A stretch of 64,000 nt of DNA from Campylobacter concisus (GTDB lineage: Bacteria; Campylobacterota; Campylobacteria; Campylobacterales; Campylobacteraceae): positions 1 through 64,000 of the forward strand of contig NZ_PPCG01000039.1 of the NCBI RefSeq assembly GCF_002913745.1, written 5' to 3'. The notes beneath the pieces are model-generated. The model saw only the letters and a list, made by a program, of their open reading frames with translations. It was not told the origin of the DNA and made no database searches. Position numbers and translations under genes: made by a program. Position 1 is the stretch's first letter. Each line of letters starts with the position of its first letter. This document shows, in pieces, positions 60,156-64,000 of this stretch.

Positions 60156-60545
60156 CTATCCTTTTATCACTTCTTTAATCTTTAGCAAGCTCTCAGTCCA
60201 TTGTTTGAGCAGTTCGCTATTGCCGTATTTTTTAAACAGCTCCGCAAATTCCATAAATTCGTCGCTTACTTTTACTTGATGTCCGTTTACGATGCTGCCG
60301 TTGTTGCTGCCGTTTACGATCACGGAGTTGGTGTTATTTGATATATGCGTTCCGCTCTCTAGATATTCAGGCGTTACGTTTAGCTTTGCGGCGATTTCCA
60401 AAAATTTGCCATTTGGAATTTTGCCTCTATCTTTCCAAGTCGTAATAGTATTGTATGGAATTTCTAAAATTTCACACATCTGCTTATCTGTTTTTACTCC
60501 GAGCACAGCGCGCATTCTCGCCAAAATAGCTTCTAAATTTTCCAT
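60156..60545 (-). CDS. CI-like phage repressor with N-terminal HTH
   Basis: 129 residues. The N-terminal helix-turn-helix (about 17-55: TDKQMCEILEIPYNTITTWK) is of the phage CI repressor type. An Asn/Gly/Ser linker (NNTNSVIVNGSNNGSIVNG) leads to a helical tail. There is no LexA-type protease domain, so induction would not be by RecA-driven self-cleavage. Divergent from the early genes. Confidence 0.8.
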   Translation of the reverse strand: MENLEAILARMRAVLGVKTDKQMCEILEIPYNTITTWKDRGKIPNGKFLEIAAKLNVTPEYLESGTHISNNTNSVIVNGSNNGSIVNGHQVKVSDEFMEFAELFKKYGNSELLKQWTESLLKIKEVIKG

Positions 60546-60551
60546 TTTTAT

Positions 60552-60618
60552 ACTCCTTTTATAAAATTTTGAGTAATATACTATTGACTTTTATTTCAAT
60601 TGAGTATATAATTAACTC
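60552..60618. promoter_or_regulatory. Candidate operator half-sites of the lysogeny switch
   Basis: Paired ACTC/GAGT half-sites occur at 60552-60555 with 60571-60574 and at 60602-60605 with 60615-60618. The second pair spans the -10 box of the rightward promoter; the first lies between the promoter and the repressor start. A repressor dimer could bind both. Confidence 0.45.
60584..60612 (+). promoter_or_regulatory. Sigma70 promoter for the early operon
   Basis: TTGACT (60584-60589), a 17-base spacer, and a perfect TATAAT (60607-60612). The strongest -35/-10 pair I found in the window; the presence of a -35 is itself unusual for Campylobacter genes. It reads into the HTH gene at 60728. Confidence 0.8.
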
Positions 60619-60619
60619 A

Positions 60620-60727
60620 TTAAAAATAAAAACTTTTGATTTAGAGGCTTTAAAAATAAGCCTTAAAATTAAAACTTTTGTTTTAACCCTAGATTATAGC
60701 TGGTTTTGGCTAAAAAAAGGACTATTC
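60620..60727 (+). promoter_or_regulatory. Structured leader before the early HTH gene
   Basis: About 108 bases carry TTAAAAC-TTTT-GTTTTAA (a 7-pair palindrome, near 60667-60686), a similar degenerate copy upstream (AAAAACTTTTGATTT), and AGGCTT-N7-AAGCCT between them. They may be further operators or a leader hairpin. Confidence 0.4.
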
Positions 60728-60991
60728 ATGAGGCGTAAAGCAAGTGATTACATCTCTCTAACAGAGGTCGGTGAAAGGCTTGAGGGCATTAGGCTGATTT
60801 TTGGGTTAGATCTCGTGGAAATTTGCGAACTACTTGAAACTACAAAATACTTTTTTAATGAGGTCAAACGTGGTCGCAAGCTCATCCCCTACGAGTGGGT
60901 GATGAGGCTTAGTGAAAAATACAACCTCAATCAAAACTGGATTTACCAAGGCGAAGGCGAAATTTTTAATAAAAGGAGAAGTGATGTGTAA
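60728..60991 (+). CDS. Small HTH regulator, Cro-like position
   Basis: 87 residues from ATG 60728 (AAGGA before it). LTEVGERLEGIRLIFGLDLV and ELLETTKYFFNEVKRGRK form an XRE-like helix-turn-helix; NLNQNWIYQGEGEIF matches the tail of phage antirepressor/CI HTH proteins. First gene after the early promoter and opposite the repressor, so probably the second regulator of the switch. Confidence 0.7.
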   Translation: MRRKASDYISLTEVGERLEGIRLIFGLDLVEICELLETTKYFFNEVKRGRKLIPYEWVMRLSEKYNLNQNWIYQGEGEIFNKRRSDV

Positions 60992-61367
60992 TTCTTCAGG
61001 AAAACGTTTTATCGAAATGACCACTCAGAGATTTTTTACTGATGAGAAAATTTTTGAAGTTATGGAAAAAGCCAAAGAGGAGTGCAGGAAAAATCCAACC
61101 AAATACGCTCAACCCAAACCTTCTTTGAAGACTAAGAAAAAAGCTGAACGCGATCCACGCGATCCATCTGATCCTTCTGACCCATCTTTGGAGGACTATT
61201 TTGTAGATGAGTTGTTTAAACAAGCGGCGATGGAAGCAGAAAAGATCGTTCGTAATCCAAATCACTATGTAAACCCAATGTTTAGGAAAAATGAAGATAA
61301 CTTTGCAGAATTTATGGAGGTTATGGAAAAAGCCTTACGCCTCTGCAAAAAGATTAAAGGATATTAA
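60984..61367 (+). CDS. Uncharacterised island protein with DP-rich linker
   Basis: 127 residues from ATG 60984 (GGAG five bases upstream), overlapping the HTH gene by 8 bases. Two similar helices (VMEKAKEECRKNP near 26 and VMEKALRLCKKIK at the end) flank a linker, RDPRDPSDPSDPS, coded by a short tandem repeat of GATCC/GACCC units. No known domain. Confidence 0.6.
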   Translation: MCNSSGKRFIEMTTQRFFTDEKIFEVMEKAKEECRKNPTKYAQPKPSLKTKKKAERDPRDPSDPSDPSLEDYFVDELFKQAAMEAEKIVRNPNHYVNPMFRKNEDNFAEFMEVMEKALRLCKKIKGY

Positions 61368-61600
61368 TGTCTGAGCTTAAAAACCAAACCGACAAACATG
61401 TGCGCGTTTGTGCTTTAACCGAAGAAGAAGAGATGGCGCATGCGTTTAGAAAAGCGGGCTTTAACGGCGGCGATCTTGACGCCATAGTTAGGATTATAAA
61501 GATCTTTAAAAATGAGTGCGGCGTGGGGATGAATTTCGCGCCCAACGATAGGATGAAACGCGCTTACCGTTTCGTAGGCGCGTTTTACGGATGGCTATGA
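61367..61600 (+). CDS. Small island protein of unknown function
   Basis: 77 residues, start sharing one base with the previous TAA. The sequence is mostly helical (EEEEMAHAFRKAGFNGGDLD, AIVRIIKIFKNECG). No recognised motif. Third gene of the early run; its 3' end overlaps the convergent gene by 6 bases. Confidence 0.6.
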   Translation: MSELKNQTDKHVRVCALTEEEEMAHAFRKAGFNGGDLDAIVRIIKIFKNECGVGMNFAPNDRMKRAYRFVGAFYGWL

Positions 61601-61795
61601 CTCAACGTCTGCGAGTTCAAATTTAGTTATCTCAAAAAATATCTTTTTATAGACTTGAGATACCTTACTAACGACGTCGCCTTTGTTGATGTCGTTTAGC
61701 GCGCCGTTTGATACGGCGACCGCCGTCAGTTCGGCGGCTATTTTAGAAAGATCGGCAGACGTTAGCTCGTCGTATTTTTCTTTGATTTGATCCAT
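61595..61795 (-). CDS. Small island protein of unknown function, leftward
   Basis: 66 residues from ATG 61795, with AAAGGAG nearby upstream on the minus strand; the frame is open further but the upstream codons include the region of the divergent gene. Helical, acidic N-terminus (MDQIKEKYDELTSADLSKIA). A single reversed gene inside the rightward early operon. Confidence 0.6.
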   Translation of the reverse strand: MDQIKEKYDELTSADLSKIAAELTAVAVSNGALNDINKGDVVSKVSQVYKKIFFEITKFELADVES

Positions 61796-61803
61796 TGTTT
61801 TAG

Positions 61804-61848
61804 CTCCTTTGGGGTTTCGTTTCGTGATTTGATTATATCCCAAAGGAG
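61804..61848. repeat. Inverted repeat containing both divergent ribosome binding sites
   Basis: CTCCTTTGGG (61804-61813) is the exact complement of CCCAAAGGAG (61839-61848). The left arm is the minus-strand ribosome binding site of the 66-residue gene, and the right arm is a plus-strand ribosome binding site before a GTG at 61857. A 25-base AT-rich spacer lies between. Confidence 0.6.
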
Positions 61849-61883
61849 TTAAAAGAGTGAATTTGATTAAAAAAGGATTAAAA

Positions 61884-61994
61884 ATGACTGAGCAATTTGC
61901 CTTAAGCGTTATTGCCGTGGTTGTTTGTGCTTTTGTAGGCGGTGCTATGCTGACGCTTGGCATATTAGCTTTGCTTTTCAAAAAAAGGGGCTAG
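61884..61994 (+). CDS. Small single-span membrane protein
   Basis: 36 residues: MTEQFALSVIAVVVCAFVGG, then AMLTLGILALLF and a basic KKRG end. ATG 61884 has AAAAGGAT before it; an in-frame GTG at 61857 with AAAGGAG eight bases upstream would add nine residues. One base before the next ATG. Small hydrophobic proteins like this are common in phage early regions; function unknown. Confidence 0.55.
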   Translation: MTEQFALSVIAVVVCAFVGGAMLTLGILALLFKKRG

Positions 61995-61995
61995 C

Positions 61996-62388
61996 ATGAG
62001 TGCGATGAGGGAGTATATACGTGTAGATCACGCCAGCATACTTGAAACGTGCAAGAAAAATCTACAAAATTTAAGCTATCTTGACCGCAAGCATGACAGA
62101 CATGATCGCTTTAAAATATACGAGCACGCCCTTTTCGTGAAACAAAACTACCTCTGCCCACATTTTGATGAAGTGGCAGATATGTATTACAAAGCCCTTG
62201 AATGTGCATCAAGTGAGAGCGAGATAGCTGACTACGTAGCCAAACATACTGGCAAAAACAAAGCCGCTATCTACTTTTACTTTAGGCGTTTTCGCTTCAA
62301 AAACCCCGAGTTTGCACAAGAGGTCATAGAAATTTTAAAGAAATTTATAAGAGAGAACAACCTCTTTGCGGATGTGGATGATGAGTGA
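61996..62388 (+). CDS. Uncharacterised island protein before the primase
   Basis: 130 residues, helical, with two charged segments (SYLDRKHDRHDRFKIYEHAL; IYFYFRRFRFKNPEF). The AKHTGKNKAAIYFYFRRF stretch could be a helix-turn-helix, not one I can place. Its end overlaps the primase start (ATGATGAG). Confidence 0.55.
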   Translation: MSAMREYIRVDHASILETCKKNLQNLSYLDRKHDRHDRFKIYEHALFVKQNYLCPHFDEVADMYYKALECASSESEIADYVAKHTGKNKAAIYFYFRRFRFKNPEFAQEVIEILKKFIRENNLFADVDDE

Positions 62389-64000
62389 TAACATTTTTAA
62401 GACAATAAAACAAACCGTATCAAAGCATGATTTTATCGAGTTTGTAAAAAGTATCTACGGTGTAGAGTTTAAAGGCACAAATGCCTTTTGTCCGCTTCAC
62501 GATCATGGACACAACACCCCTAGCTTTGGCATAAACTCCGATAGTGGCGGTGCATTTTTCAAGTGTTTTGCATGCGGTGCCAGTGGTGATATAACAAAAT
62601 TTGTTGAGTTAAAAGAGCATATCTCTCCACTTCAAGCTGCTAAAAAAGTTTGCGATCATTTTGGTATACCAAACACGATCAATGCAAAAGAGATGAGCGA
62701 AGAAGAAAAAGCAGCCTACGAAGCACATCAAGCTATTTTAAAGGCTGAAAATGAAGCTCGTATGAAAAAAGAGGCTGAGCAAAGGGCTAAAAAAGAGCTT
62801 GCCCTAAAAGCAAGACTAGCCAAAACAGCCCCTCAGCTCGTGGAAAACAAGCTTAAAAATTATGATCTCATCAAAGATCAAATCTCAGCCATCTTTCCGA
62901 TACCTGGCAAAAACTTTGATCCATATAGCCGCGAGCTTATAGGATATAGCTTTGAGCATAAAAGCCTAGCCATCATCATAAGAGACGCTAAAGGCACACC
63001 GGTAAATATCAAGTATAGGGAGAAATTTGCCTATGATGCTAGCAAAGGCGAGCTAACAAGTGAGAGAATGCCTGGAAAGTGGATAGGCGAAAGTGGCGCA
63101 CACGCTAGCCCATTTCCGCTAAATTTTTACAATGACTATCAAGGTAGTACCATAGTCATCTGCGAGGGCGAAAAGGATGCACTAAATTTAATGTGCTTTA
63201 ACACTTGCGCTTTGACGCTTGGCGGCGTGACTGCTAGCTGGCAAGAGTATAAAGAGCTTTTAAGAGATAAGCACGTCTTTATATGGTTTGACCACGATGA
63301 GGCTGGATATGAAAATGCGATAAAGAAATTTTACGAGATCAAAGATGTAGCTAGAAGCGTTCGCATAGTGCTATTTTATATGGTAGGCAAAAACCTTTCA
63401 AAAGGCTATGACATCAGCGACTATCTGCATGACAATGCTTTTAAATTTCAAAGCGCTAGCCCACTTGAGACGGTGGCGTTTAGCTGCTTTGAGCCGACAA
63501 ATATCATCATAGACGAGATCTGCGAATACTTCCCAGAGCTTTCGGAAAAGCTTGAGAGGTATAAAACTAAAAAGATCGTTAAGCATTTTGATGAAATTTT
63601 TAGAGAAATTTTAGCTCAAGATGAAGATGGAAACTACGTAAATATATTTAATGTCAAGGGCGAGCTAGATGAAGAATATATCCAAGCCATTTTAAAACAG
63701 GCAAAAGAGCTTAAGAAAAAATTTGGCGAAAAGTATGACCGATTTAAAAAATCTTATTTTGAGGGGTTTTTACTAGAGGATGGAGAAAAAGGCGACTTTG
63801 ATAAATTTAGTGAGGTCTGGGACAAACTTTTATATATAAACAAAACAGTTCTTACCAACTATCACCAAACTCACATCACCGATATGACAGAGAGTTTTAG
63901 AAAAAGTCTTGATAAACTAGGCTATAAAACAGCACAATACCACGGCGAGCTATACTTTTGGACAAAAACCCACTACGCTAAACTTGACCTATCAACGCTT
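62378..64000 (+). CDS. Primase with CHC2 zinc finger and TOPRIM domain, cut by the window end
   Basis: The frame from ATG 62378 (or 62381) is open to the last base, at least 540 residues. Zinc-binding FCPLHDHGHN and FKCFACGASGD at residues about 37-65, a Lys/Glu/Ala-rich helix (about 105-140), then TOPRIM with VICEGEKDALNL and FDHDEAG. The order fits phage and P4-type primases, often followed by a helicase domain that would lie beyond the window. It should replicate the excised element. Confidence 0.85.
   Translation, partial: MMSDNIFKTIKQTVSKHDFIEFVKSIYGVEFKGTNAFCPLHDHGHNTPSFGINSDSGGAFFKCFACGASGDITKFVELKEHISPLQAAKKVCDHFGIPNTINAKEMSEEEKAAYEAHQAILKAENEARMKKEAEQRAKKELALKARLAKTAPQLVENKLKNYDLIKDQISAIFPIPGKNFDPYSRELIGYSFEHKSLAIIIRDAKGTPVNIKYREKFAYDASKGELTSERMPGKWIGESGAHASPFPLNFYNDYQGSTIVICEGEKDALNLMCFNTCALTLGGVTASWQEYKELLRDKHVFIWFDHDEAGYENAIKKFYEIKDVARSVRIVLFYMVGKNLSKGYDISDYLHDNAFKFQSASPLETVAFSCFEPTNIIIDEICEYFPELSEKLERYKTKKIVKHFDEIFREILAQDEDGNYVNIFNVKGELDEEYIQAILKQAKELKKKFGEKYDRFKKSYFEGFLLEDGEKGDFDKFSEVWDKLLYINKTVLTNYHQTHITDMTESFRKSLDKLGYKTAQYHGELYFWTKTHYAKLDLSTL

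Noticed and set aside
61141-61200. Short tandem repeats as a CRISPR array
   Set aside because: Units are about 9 bases, in frame, without spacers. No CRISPR array or cas gene was seen anywhere in the window.
56015-64000. Second attachment site within the window
   Set aside because: I looked for another copy of the tRNA 3' end (the T-arm and acceptor sequence) downstream of the integrase and saw none, so the element is taken to extend beyond the window.

Overview
This window is AT-rich chromosomal DNA from an epsilonproteobacterium, almost certainly a Campylobacter of the concisus/curvus type. The evidence is the gene content (hobA, CbrR-type regulator, long hpf, Campylobacter-style folP and holB) and long runs of genes in the order I remember from C. 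jejuni: queA-tatC-tatB-hemW / rppH-lysC-hobA-holB-folP-ligA-tlyA-ribF-cmoA; dprA-ruvX near ilvC-rnr-holA; lon-bamD-fliW; and mrdA through lptA, kdsC, rlpA, mltD, tatD, cbrR, recN, nadK, aspS, adk and ppa. The species assignment is inference.

Layout. 1-2430: a selenocysteine-containing, FdhF-type formate dehydrogenase whose UGA codon sits in frame at 545-547, with palindromes upstream and a hairpin downstream. 2656-11748: a leftward operon-like string of housekeeping genes (cmoA, ribF, tlyA, ligA, a NADAR protein, folP, holB, hobA, lysC, rppH). 11812-15855: an iron-uptake insert made of a PepSY membrane protein, a TonB-dependent receptor, a Fur-box-like site and a divergent AraC regulator. 15911-19984: hemW, tatB, tatC, queA and a degenerate kinase-like protein. 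19979-23600: ruvX, dprA, a divergent polysaccharide deacetylase and ilvC, leftward. 23743-28783: HDOD protein, rnr, holA, rpsF, ssb and rpsR. 29210-36444: hpf, then, upstream of it on the same strand, three pseudopilin-like genes, a 1382-residue secreted protein and fliW. 36557-39630: bamD and lon. 40338-51938: a long leftward set for cell wall, LPS export, KDO and histidine synthesis, and DNA repair, ending at nadK. 52031-55579: aspS, adk, a frameshifted BOF protein and ppa.

55704-64000 is the left end of an integrated element. A tRNA-Met(CAT) is followed by a P4-type tyrosine integrase. Next comes a leftward operon that starts at a CI-like repressor and runs back toward the integrase through small membrane and secreted proteins, a secreted thermonuclease and a TIR/deoxyribosyltransferase-like protein. 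Divergent from the repressor is an early operon behind a near-perfect sigma70 promoter; it leads to a primase-helicase-type protein that runs off the window. The other end of the element is not in view.

The parts most worth a second look are the fliW-giant protein-pseudopilin operon, the repressor-linked cargo operon of the island, the degenerate hybrid-kinase-like protein after queA, and the single-base frameshift in the start-proximal A tract of the BOF gene.
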